Source: SIG607 sp045655165 (lineage in GTDB: Bacteria > Bacillota > Clostridia > Oscillospirales > Acutalibacteraceae). From it: DNA of 32,012 nt. The stretch covers positions 1 through 32,012 of the forward strand of contig JAZOOT010000057.1 in NCBI GenBank assembly GCA_045655165.1, given 5' to 3'. Position numbers and translations under genes: made by a program. The first letter of the stretch is position 1; each line of letters starts with the position of its first letter. Shown in pieces: positions 14,697 through 21,979 of the stretch. The notes beneath the pieces were generated by a model, which had not been told where the DNA came from, searched no databases, and saw only the letters and a program-made list of their open reading frames with translations.

Positions 14697-14730
14697 AAAA
14701 AGGGTGTTGTGAAATAGCAACACCCTTTTT
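14697..14730 (+). terminator. Intrinsic terminator after trpB
   Basis: The stem AAAAAGGGTGTTG/CAACACCCTTTTT has an eight-base loop and begins two bases after the trpB stop. It closes the glyQS-to-trpB run. Confidence 0.9.
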
Positions 14731-14741
14731 ATATGTTTTTC

Positions 14742-14770
14742 TTGAAAAATGGTATTTTTTATGATATAAT
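14742..14770 (+). promoter_or_regulatory. Sigma-A promoter of the TAXI transporter genes
   Basis: TTGAAA (14742-14747), a 17-base spacer and consensus TATAAT (14765-14770), preceded by an extended -10 TG at 14762-14763. The leader is about 25 bases, with GGAGG at about 14790-14794 before the ATG. Confidence 0.85.
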
Positions 14771-14800
14771 ATATAAAATTATATATTTGGAGGATAAAAA

Positions 14801-15745
14801 ATGAGAAAAATTATTGCATTATTATTAACTCTTGCTCTTGTATTTTCTTTCACCGCTTGCGGCGGCGGAGCAATGACAATGGGCACAGGCGGTACCGCAG
14901 GTACCTATTATGCATACGGCGGTGTTTTGGGCGGCCACATTAAAGATGCAACAGGAATTAATGTAAATGTTGTTTCAAGTGACGGCTCTAAAGCAAACAT
15001 TATTGGTATTGACCAAGGCAACTACCAGCTTGGTACTGTTCAATCCGACGTTATGGCTTATGCTTGGGCAGGTACCCGTTCTTTTGAAGCCGAAGGCAAA
15101 ATTGATTCTTTCCGTGTAATCGGCGGTCTTTATGCCGAAGCTGTTCAGCTTGTTACAATGGACCCCGAAATTAAATCGGTTGCAGATTTAAAGGGCAAAA
15201 CTGTTTCTATTGGCGCTCCCGGTTCTGGCGTTTACTTTAATGCTGTTGATATTCTTGCTGCTGCAGGTCTTACCGAAGAAGATATTGACGCAAGAAAACA
15301 ATCCTTTGGCGATTCTGCCGAAAACTTAAAAGACGGCAAAATTGACGCTGCATTTATTGTTGCAGGCGCCCCCACACCCGCAATCCAGGAACTTTGCACA
15401 GCAGCAAGCGCTTACCTTGTTCCCATTGACGGCGATATTGCAAAGAAACTTATGGAAAGTTCTTCTTACTACACTTCTTACAAAATTCCTGCAAACACCT
15501 ATAAAGGTCAAACAGAGGAAGTTACCACAGTTACAGTTAAGGCAACCCTTATTGTAAGTGCAAGTGCAAGTGAAGATGATGTATATAAAATTACAAAGGC
15601 AATTTTTGAAAATCCCTCTGCAATTTCTCATGCAAAAGCTGCCGAACTTTCTCTTGAAAACGCAACCGAAGGTATGACAGCTCCTTTCCACGCAGGCGCA
15701 GCAAAATATTTTGCAGAAAAGAACATTACGGTTGAAACAAAATAA
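14801..15745 (+). CDS. TRAP transporter solute-binding lipoprotein, TAXI family
   Basis: This 314-residue protein binds the substrate outside the cell for the permease encoded next. A signal peptide ends in a lipobox at FTAC (Cys20), so it should be a membrane-anchored lipoprotein, as expected for a Gram-positive. The mature N-terminus shows the TAXI hallmark GTGGTAGTYYAYGG, then the VNVVSSDGSKANI and DVMAYAWAG segments typical of the family, and a GAPGSGVYFNA motif near 145. TAXI proteins have been linked to glutamate, 2-oxoglutarate or other dicarboxylate-like solutes; the ligand here cannot be told. It has its own promoter and is separated from the permease by a hairpin that would let the binding protein be made in excess. 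Confidence 0.95.
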   Translation: MRKIIALLLTLALVFSFTACGGGAMTMGTGGTAGTYYAYGGVLGGHIKDATGINVNVVSSDGSKANIIGIDQGNYQLGTVQSDVMAYAWAGTRSFEAEGKIDSFRVIGGLYAEAVQLVTMDPEIKSVADLKGKTVSIGAPGSGVYFNAVDILAAAGLTEEDIDARKQSFGDSAENLKDGKIDAAFIVAGAPTPAIQELCTAASAYLVPIDGDIAKKLMESSSYYTSYKIPANTYKGQTEEVTTVTVKATLIVSASASEDDVYKITKAIFENPSAISHAKAAELSLENATEGMTAPFHAGAAKYFAEKNITVETK

Positions 15746-15762
15746 TTTAATGTTTTAACTAC

Positions 15763-15797
15763 GGTCGGCTGCAGGTTACTGAGGCCGACCTTTATTT
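15763..15797 (+). terminator. Hairpin between TAXI binding protein and permease
   Basis: GGTCGGC (15763-15769) and GCCGACC (15784-15790) form a 7-bp GC-rich stem with a 14-base loop followed by TTTATTTTAT. It lies between two genes of one transport system, so it probably acts as a leaky terminator or 3' stabiliser that gives more binding protein than permease. Confidence 0.7.
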
Positions 15798-15818
15798 TAT
15801 TAGTATGCGAGGTTTTTT

Positions 15819-17768
15819 ATGGCTTTATTTAAGAAAAAAACCAATACTATAAACGAAACCGAACCAATGAGCGTTAGCGATGTAATGAAAAAATACGACC
15901 GCGAATCTAACACCCGTCTTTGGGAAGGCGTTCCCAAAACGGTTGTTACCTGTATTCTTGCAGTATTTTCGCTTTTTTGTATTTATGTTACTTTCTTTGC
16001 TGCTTGGTTAGATGAAATTCGTTTAACTTCCTTTATGGCGTTTATCCTTTTTATTGGTTTTTTGGTGTTTCCCGCCAAAAAGGGTGTTCAAAAAGTAAAT
16101 TACATACCGTGGTACGATGTTATTATAATGGCACTTGGAACGGGCTCGTTTTTGTATTTTTGTTTCCGTGCCAACGAAATCATTTCGCGTTTTAAAATTA
16201 CCGATATTGAAGTAATAATTGGTATTGTTGGAATTTTGTGCCTTGCCGAACTTTGCCGAAGAAGTGTTGGTTTGCCAATTTTGTTTGTGGCGGGTGCGCT
16301 TCTTGTTTATGCGCTTGCTTTTGGTTCTACCAACCCCGATATTTTTGCGCGCGTTACCGAAACTGTGCGTGTGTTGTTTTATTCAAAAGAGGGTATTCTT
16401 TCAACACCTATTAACGTTTGCTCAAAATATATTGTAATTTTCATTATTTTCGGCGCATTTTTAGAGCGCACTGGTATTGCCGATTTCTTTATTCAAATTG
16501 CAAACGCTTTGGTTGGTCGCTTTTCGGGTGGTCCTGCCAAGGTTGCGGTTGTTGCTTCTGCGCTTGAGGGTATGGTTTCGGGTTCGTCGGTTGCCAACAC
16601 GGTTGGTTCGGGTGCCGTTACAATTCCCTTAATGAAACGCACGGGTTATAAGCCCGAATTTGCCGCTGCTGCCGAAGCATCGGCTTCAACAGGCGGTCAA
16701 ATTATGCCGCCAATTATGGGCGCTGCCGCATTCTTAATGGCAGAAACCGTTGGTGTGCCTTATTCAAATATTGTTGTTAGGGCAATTTTACCTGCTGTGC
16801 TTTATTTTGCCGGCGTATTTATAACCGTTCATTTAGAAGCAAAAAAAGAGGGGCTAAAGGGAATCCCCAAAGAAGAACTTCCCAAAATGAAACCTCTTTT
16901 AAAGCAAACCTATTTGCTTCTTCCTTTAATTTTGCTTATTTACCTTGTTGCAACCAGCAAAAAATCTATTGCTTACGCTGCGGCTATTGCTATTGTTGTG
17001 GCAATTGTGGTTAGTATGTTTAACAAAGAACACCGCATGACACCAAAACGTTTGCTTGAAGCCCTTGCGGCAGGCGGACAAGGCATGATTACCGTTGCCG
17101 CTGCTTGCGGTGTTGCAGGTATTATTGCGGGTGTTATTGGTGTAACAGGACTTGCATATATGCTGTTTAACGGTATTGTTACCATTGCGGGCAACCAGAT
17201 AATTATTGCTTTGGTTTTAACAATGATTTGCTGTATTATACTTGGTATGGGTGTACCCACCACTGCAAACTATTGTATTATGGCGGCAACCTGCGCGCCA
17301 ATTTTGGTTAAAATGGGTGTACCTATGATTGCGGCGCACTTCTTTGTTTTCTATTTTGGTATTGTTGCCGATTTAACACCGCCTGTTGCCCTTGCGGCTT
17401 ATGCGGGCGCAGCAATTGCCCAAGCAAACCCAATGAAAACGGCACTCACTTCAACAAAACTTGCAATAGGTGCCTTTATTGTGCCTTATGTATTTGCGTT
17501 AAACCCCGCAATGTTGTTTATTGATACAACTGTTTTTGAAGTTATTACAATTTGCGTAACTTCGCTTGTGGGTATATTCGGCGTTTCGGCGGCACTTGAA
17601 GGGTACTTGCTTACCAATATGAAATGGTACGAACGAATAATGAGCGCCGTTGGCGGACTGCTGCTAATTTACCCCGGCCTCATGACCGATACAGTTGGCC
17701 TTGCGCTTGTTGGAACAGTTGTTATTCTTCAGCTGTTTGATAAAAGAAAAACTAAAAAATTAGCATAA
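15819..17768 (+). CDS. TRAP transporter permease, fused 4TM/12TM (TAXI type)
   Basis: This 649-residue integral membrane protein fuses a small four-helix DctQ-like part (about 1-160) to the large DctM-like ion-coupled transport domain. TAXI systems always use such fused permeases. Visible marks include SGSSVANTVGSGAVTIP and the GGQIMPPIMGAAAFLMAE segment of the first DctM half, and GMGVPTTANYCIMA of the second. The substrate is imported by sodium or proton symport. CGAGG at 15808-15812 precedes the ATG. The N-terminal 35 residues are cytoplasmic and charged. A terminator follows the stop by two bases. Confidence 0.95.
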   Translation: MALFKKKTNTINETEPMSVSDVMKKYDRESNTRLWEGVPKTVVTCILAVFSLFCIYVTFFAAWLDEIRLTSFMAFILFIGFLVFPAKKGVQKVNYIPWYDVIIMALGTGSFLYFCFRANEIISRFKITDIEVIIGIVGILCLAELCRRSVGLPILFVAGALLVYALAFGSTNPDIFARVTETVRVLFYSKEGILSTPINVCSKYIVIFIIFGAFLERTGIADFFIQIANALVGRFSGGPAKVAVVASALEGMVSGSSVANTVGSGAVTIPLMKRTGYKPEFAAAAEASASTGGQIMPPIMGAAAFLMAETVGVPYSNIVVRAILPAVLYFAGVFITVHLEAKKEGLKGIPKEELPKMKPLLKQTYLLLPLILLIYLVATSKKSIAYAAAIAIVVAIVVSMFNKEHRMTPKRLLEALAAGGQGMITVAAACGVAGIIAGVIGVTGLAYMLFNGIVTIAGNQIIIALVLTMICCIILGMGVPTTANYCIMAATCAPILVKMGVPMIAAHFFVFYFGIVADLTPPVALAAYAGAAIAQANPMKTALTSTKLAIGAFIVPYVFALNPAMLFIDTTVFEVITICVTSLVGIFGVSAALEGYLLTNMKWYERIMSAVGGLLLIYPGLMTDTVGLALVGTVVILQLFDKRKTKKLA

Positions 17769-17770
17769 TA

Positions 17771-17796
17771 AAAAGCACTCTAACGAGTGCTTTTTT
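17771..17796. terminator. Bidirectional terminator between the TRAP permease and mtaB
   Basis: AAAAGCACTC and GAGTGCTTTTTT pair around a TAAC loop. The stop codon of the minus-strand mtaB gene lies in the right T-run, so one hairpin serves both convergent genes. Confidence 0.9.
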
Positions 17797-19078
17797 ATTT
17801 TTTTGCTATTAGCGTTTCGCCGTCTAAATCGGTTATTTTAACGGTAATAAGTTGGTTTTCAAGAGTAGTATTGCTTTTTAATTTAACACGGCAGTAATTT
17901 TTTGTATAGCCGTAAGCATATATACCATCAAACGTTTCAAACAAAACCGACAGCGTTTTGCCAATTTGTGTTTGCAAAAATTGTTTTTCGCAGTCTTCGG
18001 CCGCCGTAATCATTTTTTTGCTTCTTTCGGCTTTAACAGCATTTGTTATTTGGTTATCGTAACTGTAAGCAGGGGTGCCTTTTCGGCGCGAATATGCAAA
18101 AACGTGCGCCTTTGCAAAACCAATGTCATATAAAAATTCAACACTTTTGTTAAAATCTTCTTCGGTTTCACCCGCAAAACCCACCATAATATCGGTGGTA
18201 ATTGAAGGGTTATCAAAAACACTTCTAATTCGGTTTACTAAATCGCGGTAAAAGGCGGTGTCGTAGTGTCGGTTCATTCGCTTTAATGTGGCGTCACAAC
18301 CTGATTGGAGCGATAAATGAAACTGCGGACAAAACTTTTCGCTTTTATTAAACCTTAAAAGCATATCATTAGTTATGTGGTCGGGTTCAATTGAACCAAG
18401 GCGCACACGCTTTATACCGTCAATTTCACAAACCGTTTCTACCGCATCGGCAAGGTTATAGTTTGTTCCTTTGCCATAAGCCGAAAGGTTAATACCAACA
18501 AGCACAATTTCTAAAAAACCTTGGTCAGCAAGGGCAGTTGCCTCACTTTTAATTTCTTCTAAACTTTTGCTTCTAACAAAACCGCGCGCTTTTGGAATAA
18601 TGCAATATGTGCAAAACCTTTCGCAACCGTCTTGTATTTTTAAAAATGCGCGTGTGTGTTCGCAAAAATCGGTAACGGTGGGGGTAGAAAAACACTCGTC
18701 TTTTGTGTGGGGTTTAATTTTAACAATGCGCTTGCCGTTTTGCTTAAATTCCTTAATTAGTTTGGGCAAATCATTTATGCAGTTGTTACCCACAACAATA
18801 TCGGCTTCAAGCAGTTCTTCGCCAAGTTCCTTAAACGCCTGTGGCATACAGCCGGTTAAAACAATAACGGCATTTTGGCATTTCTTTTTAAAACGGCGCA
18901 CCGCCTGTTTTGTTTTGCGGTCGCTTTCGGCGGTTACTGTGCAAGAATTAACCACTAAAATATTGGTGTTTTCACTTGGTTCGCAAAGGGTGTAGCCCTC
19001 GTTTTTAAAAACTTCAAATATTGCTTGGCTTTCGTATTGGTTTACCTTGCAACCAAGCGTGTAAAAAGATATATACAA
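17795..19078 (-). CDS. mtaB: tRNA t6A37 methylthiotransferase
   Basis: This radical SAM enzyme converts t6A to ms2t6A at position 37 of tRNAs reading ANN codons. The 427-residue protein has the three expected domains. The N-terminal MTTase domain carries cluster ligands Cys10, Cys46 and Cys77. The radical SAM domain has the CxxxCxxC triad at Cys152, Cys156 and Cys159, followed by IIPKARG. The C-terminal TRAM domain covers about 365-425. The N-terminal FYTLGCKVNQYES is characteristic of MtaB and argues against MiaB and RimO. The start is a TTG at 19078 with GGAGGTGGG six bases upstream. It is transcribed alone from the promoter at 19106-19134. It needs Fe-S clusters, as do several other products in this window. 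Confidence 0.95.
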   Translation of the reverse strand: MYISFYTLGCKVNQYESQAIFEVFKNEGYTLCEPSENTNILVVNSCTVTAESDRKTKQAVRRFKKKCQNAVIVLTGCMPQAFKELGEELLEADIVVGNNCINDLPKLIKEFKQNGKRIVKIKPHTKDECFSTPTVTDFCEHTRAFLKIQDGCERFCTYCIIPKARGFVRSKSLEEIKSEATALADQGFLEIVLVGINLSAYGKGTNYNLADAVETVCEIDGIKRVRLGSIEPDHITNDMLLRFNKSEKFCPQFHLSLQSGCDATLKRMNRHYDTAFYRDLVNRIRSVFDNPSITTDIMVGFAGETEEDFNKSVEFLYDIGFAKAHVFAYSRRKGTPAYSYDNQITNAVKAERSKKMITAAEDCEKQFLQTQIGKTLSVLFETFDGIYAYGYTKNYCRVKLKSNTTLENQLITVKITDLDGETLIAKK

Positions 19079-19105
19079 GAACCCACCTCCTTATAATTTA
19101 AATAT

Positions 19106-19134
19106 ATTATATTGTAAAAACCACAGTTTTTCAA
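19106..19134 (-). promoter_or_regulatory. Sigma-A promoter of mtaB
   Basis: On the minus strand, TTGAAA (19134-19129), a 17-base spacer and TATAAT (19111-19106). It is back-to-back with the promoter at 19141-19169, with only six bases between the two -35 elements. Confidence 0.8.
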
Positions 19135-19140
19135 CCAATA

Positions 19141-19169
19141 TTGACATTTTGCTAAAAAAAGGTTAAAAT
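19141..19169 (+). promoter_or_regulatory. Sigma-A promoter of the HPr-like gene
   Basis: Perfect TTGACA (19141-19146), a 17-base spacer and TAAAAT (19164-19169). AAGGGGG at 19179-19185 follows as the ribosome site. Confidence 0.8.
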
Positions 19170-19192
19170 ACTAAAAACAAGGGGGAACCGTT

Positions 19193-19423
19193 ATGACTGC
19201 AAAAATATTGTTAGATAATATGGAAAAGGTCAAAAATTTCGTTTCCTTAGCACTTACAAAAGATTATGATGTTGACCTTATAAGCGGCAAATATGTTGTA
19301 AACGGCAAATCTATAATGGGTGTTTTTAGTTTAGATTTAACCAAACCCCTTATGGTGAACGCCAACACAACCGATAATAATTTTGCCGAAGAAATTAAAG
19401 AATATTTAATAGAACAAAAATAA
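19193..19423 (+). CDS. HPr-like domain protein lacking the phosphorylated histidine
   Basis: This 76-residue protein has the HPr fold pattern. The segment SGKYVVNGKSIMGVFSLDL (about 35-53) matches the HPr region around regulatory Ser46 (KSIMGV). The N-terminal half has no equivalent of the HARPA motif with His15, and indeed the whole protein contains no histidine. It cannot act as a classical PTS phosphocarrier. Small HPr-like proteins of this kind are common in Clostridia and their role is not established; binding partners or Ser-phosphorylation control are possible. It is monocistronic, with its own consensus promoter and a terminator that overlaps its stop codon. Confidence 0.8.
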   Translation: MTAKILLDNMEKVKNFVSLALTKDYDVDLISGKYVVNGKSIMGVFSLDLTKPLMVNANTTDNNFAEEIKEYLIEQK

Positions 19424-19448
19424 GACGCTGTTGGCGTCTTATTTTTTT
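19418..19448. terminator. Bidirectional terminator between the HPr-like gene and the ABC exporter
   Basis: AAATAAGACGC and GCGTCTTATTT form an 11-bp stem with a TGTTG loop and a T-run. The left arm contains the TAA stop of the HPr-like gene, and the stop of the convergent ABC gene lies at the end of the right T-run. Confidence 0.9.
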
Positions 19449-21096
19449 ATATAAATTTTTTGTTTTCTAAATGAAGTCGGTTATCGGCAATATTATCTTC
19501 AACGCTTCGGTGGGTTACAAGCAACACCGTTTTATCGGGCAGTGCTTTAAGATTTTTAAGCAATGCCTTTTCGGTTTTAGAATCAAGCGAACAGGTTGCT
19601 TCGTCTAAAAGTAAAATAGGGGTGTTGCACAAAAGGGCGCGTGCAATGGCAATTCTTTGTGCCTGGCCTTCTGAAATGCCCAAACCGTGTTCGCCAATTT
19701 TGGTGTTAAGCCCGTTTGGCAAACTGTTTACCCATTCATCTAACACGGCGGTTTTTATTGCAAAATCAAGTTGTTCTTTTGTAGCATTATCGTTACAAAA
19801 AGTAAGGTTTTCTAAAATACTGCCCGAAAGCACCATATTGCCTTGTGGAACATAAGAAAACAGTGCGCGGGTAGATGCGTTAATATCATACTTTCTGTCT
19901 AAGGTAAGCGAACCGCTTTCTGCATCTAAATAACCAAGCAAAAGGTTAAACAGCGTGGTTTTACCTTTGCCCGATTCACCCGTTATAACGGTTATTGTAC
20001 CGCGCTTTATGTGAAAATTGCAGTTTTTAAGAATAGTGTTTTCGCCGTAGGTAAAGGTAAGGTTTTCTGCCGTAATGCCTGTGAAAACTTGTGCGGCGGC
20101 TTCTTTCATTTCATCATCAAGGGGTAAAAGTTCATCGCCTAAATCAAAAAGTTCCAAAATTCTTTCGGCAGAAGCCATCATAGAACTGTACTGCACAAAA
20201 AGCCCTGAAATGTTTTGCATTGGCGCGCGCAGTTGCGAAACAATTTGCAAAAATGCAATAAGCGAACCGTAAGTTACAAGTTCTTTGCTTATACCAACCG
20301 CACCCCAAATTAAAACCAAAAAATAACCTGCGGTAAAAAAGGTATACATAGAAGAACTTGTTAAAACAGCCAAAATATTTCTTTTAAGTTTTAAAGAAAG
20401 GTTATGTAAAAGTATTTTGTTTAGTTTGCTTTTTGCAGGCGCGGTAGTTGCAAAAGATTTTACAACCGGCATATTAACAAGCATTTCTTGAAAATATGCT
20501 TTAATTTCGCCGCCTGATGCTAAAAATGCCTTGTGCAGTTTTTTATAGCGGCCGCTTATAAGCCGTGCCGCAGCAGGAAGACAAATGCCCACCGTAATAA
20601 GACCTAAAGCAAAACGCCAGTCAAGTGTTAATAACGCAACAGACCCTGCAATAAGTTTTGAAAGCGTTGCAAAAACAGCAGGTAAAAGGCCGTTTGCACC
20701 GTTTACCGTAATGTCGCAATCAGAAACAAAACGGTTTAAAAGTTCGCCCGAATGGAATGTATTTAATTCACTTTGTTTCTTTTTATATAATGTATCAAAT
20801 ATACGCCGCCTTAAATAAACTGCCATTTTGCCCGATGTTAAAACCGAAAGGTGGCTTCCCACCGCGTTTAACACAAGTTGCAAAACAACGGTTATCAAAA
20901 TAAAAACAACGCAAAGGTAAAAATTACCGTTTACCGCTTTTGTGGCAATATCAACAAGCCGTTTTGAAAGAAGCGCCAAAACAATAAAAAGGACGCTTAC
21001 AAACGAGGTTAAAAAGCAGTTTAAAATAATAAGCAGTTTTTGACCTTTTAGACAGTCAAGTATAAGCGAAAGGGCGCGTTTATTACTTTTATTCAA
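19447..21096 (-). CDS. ABC exporter, fused membrane and ATPase domains (MsbA-like)
   Basis: This protein of about 549 residues is one half of a type IV ABC exporter. A six-helix transmembrane domain (about 20-310) is followed by the ATPase, with Walker A GESGKGKT at about 373-380, a signature reading ISEGQ rather than LSGGQ near 475, Walker B ILLLDEAT near 494-501 and an H-loop His near 529. It would work as a homodimer. The TTG at 21096 is preferred: AAGGAG at 21107-21112 lies ten bases upstream, while the ATG at 21105 is only one base from it. The ATG at 21120 is a further alternative. The start overlaps the end of the PqqD-like gene by eight bases, so the pair is translationally coupled. 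No peptidase C39 domain is present. Substrate unknown; a peptide or lipid is possible. Confidence 0.9.
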   Translation of the reverse strand: MNKSNKRALSLILDCLKGQKLLIILNCFLTSFVSVLFIVLALLSKRLVDIATKAVNGNFYLCVVFILITVVLQLVLNAVGSHLSVLTSGKMAVYLRRRIFDTLYKKKQSELNTFHSGELLNRFVSDCDITVNGANGLLPAVFATLSKLIAGSVALLTLDWRFALGLITVGICLPAAARLISGRYKKLHKAFLASGGEIKAYFQEMLVNMPVVKSFATTAPAKSKLNKILLHNLSLKLKRNILAVLTSSSMYTFFTAGYFLVLIWGAVGISKELVTYGSLIAFLQIVSQLRAPMQNISGLFVQYSSMMASAERILELFDLGDELLPLDDEMKEAAAQVFTGITAENLTFTYGENTILKNCNFHIKRGTITVITGESGKGKTTLFNLLLGYLDAESGSLTLDRKYDINASTRALFSYVPQGNMVLSGSILENLTFCNDNATKEQLDFAIKTAVLDEWVNSLPNGLNTKIGEHGLGISEGQAQRIAIARALLCNTPILLLDEATCSLDSKTEKALLKNLKALPDKTVLLVTHRSVEDNIADNRLHLENKKFI

Positions 21097-21352
21097 GAAT
21101 ATCATGCTCCTTAAGTACATTTATAAATACTTTAACATCGCGTTCGGCATTTTCAGGCGCAACATCGTAATTTTCGCAAAGTTGTGAGGTAAGCGCTTCT
21201 TCAGTGGTTTCTTCTTTTAAAAGTTCCCACAAAAACGCGGCAGTTTCGTTAAGGGTAATGGCGGCGTTAAAATTAACAACGCTGTTGCCAACAGGCACAA
21301 CAACATTTTGGCCCGCAACCTTTTTAAGCAAAAAACTGTCTTTAATTTTCAT
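21089..21352 (-). CDS. PqqD-like protein (RiPP recognition element fold)
   Basis: An 87-residue protein of the PqqD superfamily. The pattern KIKDSFLLKKVAGQNVVVPVG, followed by LNETAAFLWELL and a C-terminal winged-helix part ending in FINVLKEHDILE, fits stand-alone members. PqqD proteins bind the leader of ribosomally made peptides and present them to modifying enzymes. Here no radical SAM enzyme, other modifying enzyme or precursor-like peptide is next to it. The only partner is the ABC exporter, which it overlaps. GGAGG eight bases before the ATG supports the start. It is transcribed from a promoter that shares its -35 with a divergent operon. Confidence 0.85.
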   Translation of the reverse strand: MKIKDSFLLKKVAGQNVVVPVGNSVVNFNAAITLNETAAFLWELLKEETTEEALTSQLCENYDVAPENAERDVKVFINVLKEHDILE

Positions 21353-21382
21353 TTTTTGTCCTCCAAAAATTTAATCATGTTT

Positions 21383-21411
21383 ATTATACCCAAAAATTTT
21401 AACTATTGCAA
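21383..21411 (-). promoter_or_regulatory. Promoter of the PqqD-like/ABC exporter operon
   Basis: On the minus strand, TTGCAA (21411-21406), a 17-base spacer and consensus TATAAT (21388-21383). TTGCAA is its own reverse complement and is also the -35 of the divergent promoter at 21406-21434. Confidence 0.7.
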
Positions 21412-21434
21412 GTGTAACAAAATTTATATATAAT
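21406..21434 (+). promoter_or_regulatory. Promoter of the DUF6106-like/nnrDE/lipoprotein operon
   Basis: TTGCAA (21406-21411), a 17-base spacer and TATAAT (21429-21434). The -35 is the same palindromic hexamer used in the opposite direction by the promoter at 21383-21411, making the region exactly symmetric. GGAGG at 21451-21455 precedes the ATG. Confidence 0.7.
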
Positions 21435-21462
21435 AATATAAAATAAACTTGGAGGCAAAAGA

Positions 21463-21978
21463 ATGGACGTTTACTTTGAACATATAACCGAAATAAGAAA
21501 AACCCCGCGAGACATTTTGTTTTTAATTGTTTTATGGCTTTTGGTTGCGGGCTTTTGCGTGGCTGCATTTTTGTTTATTGGGGTGCTTAACCCGCTTTTT
21601 ATACTGCTTTGCGTTGCCGCAGTTTACGGCGGTATTTATTTAACCAAAAAACTTAATGTTGAATTTGAATATATTTTTACAAACGGCGAAATTGACGTTG
21701 ATATGATAACCGCTAAAAGTGACAGAAAGCGTATGACAACCTTTAACGCAAAAGATATTGTCAGGGTTGAAAAATATAACAGGGAAAACCCATTGTCAAA
21801 GCGTGAAAATATTGAAAAGGCAAATGTTTACTGCAATAAAGACGATAACGACCTTTACACACTTTTAATTAAACGCCGTAACGAAAAATTTTGCGTAACA
21901 ATTCAAATACCAAACGAATTTAAAGAAAAAATGTTACCTTTTATGGATAAAACAATTATGAGAGATGCTTTTAAATAA
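21463..21978 (+). CDS. Small membrane protein, DUF6106-like
   Basis: This 171-residue protein has a short cytoplasmic N-terminus, two adjacent hydrophobic helices (about 18-40 and 41-60) and a soluble C-terminal domain. The features MDVYFEHI, and the FEYIFTNGEIDVDMI segment right after the second helix, match the Clostridia family I recall as DUF6106, for which I know no function. The C-terminal domain has a beta-rich pattern reminiscent of PH-like membrane-associated domains, but this is a guess. The ATG has a strong GGAGG site. It is the first gene of a three-gene operon. Its stop is one base before the ATG of the next gene, so the two are translationally coupled. Confidence 0.7.
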   Translation: MDVYFEHITEIRKTPRDILFLIVLWLLVAGFCVAAFLFIGVLNPLFILLCVAAVYGGIYLTKKLNVEFEYIFTNGEIDVDMITAKSDRKRMTTFNAKDIVRVEKYNRENPLSKRENIEKANVYCNKDDNDLYTLLIKRRNEKFCVTIQIPNEFKEKMLPFMDKTIMRDAFK

Positions 21979-21979
21979 A

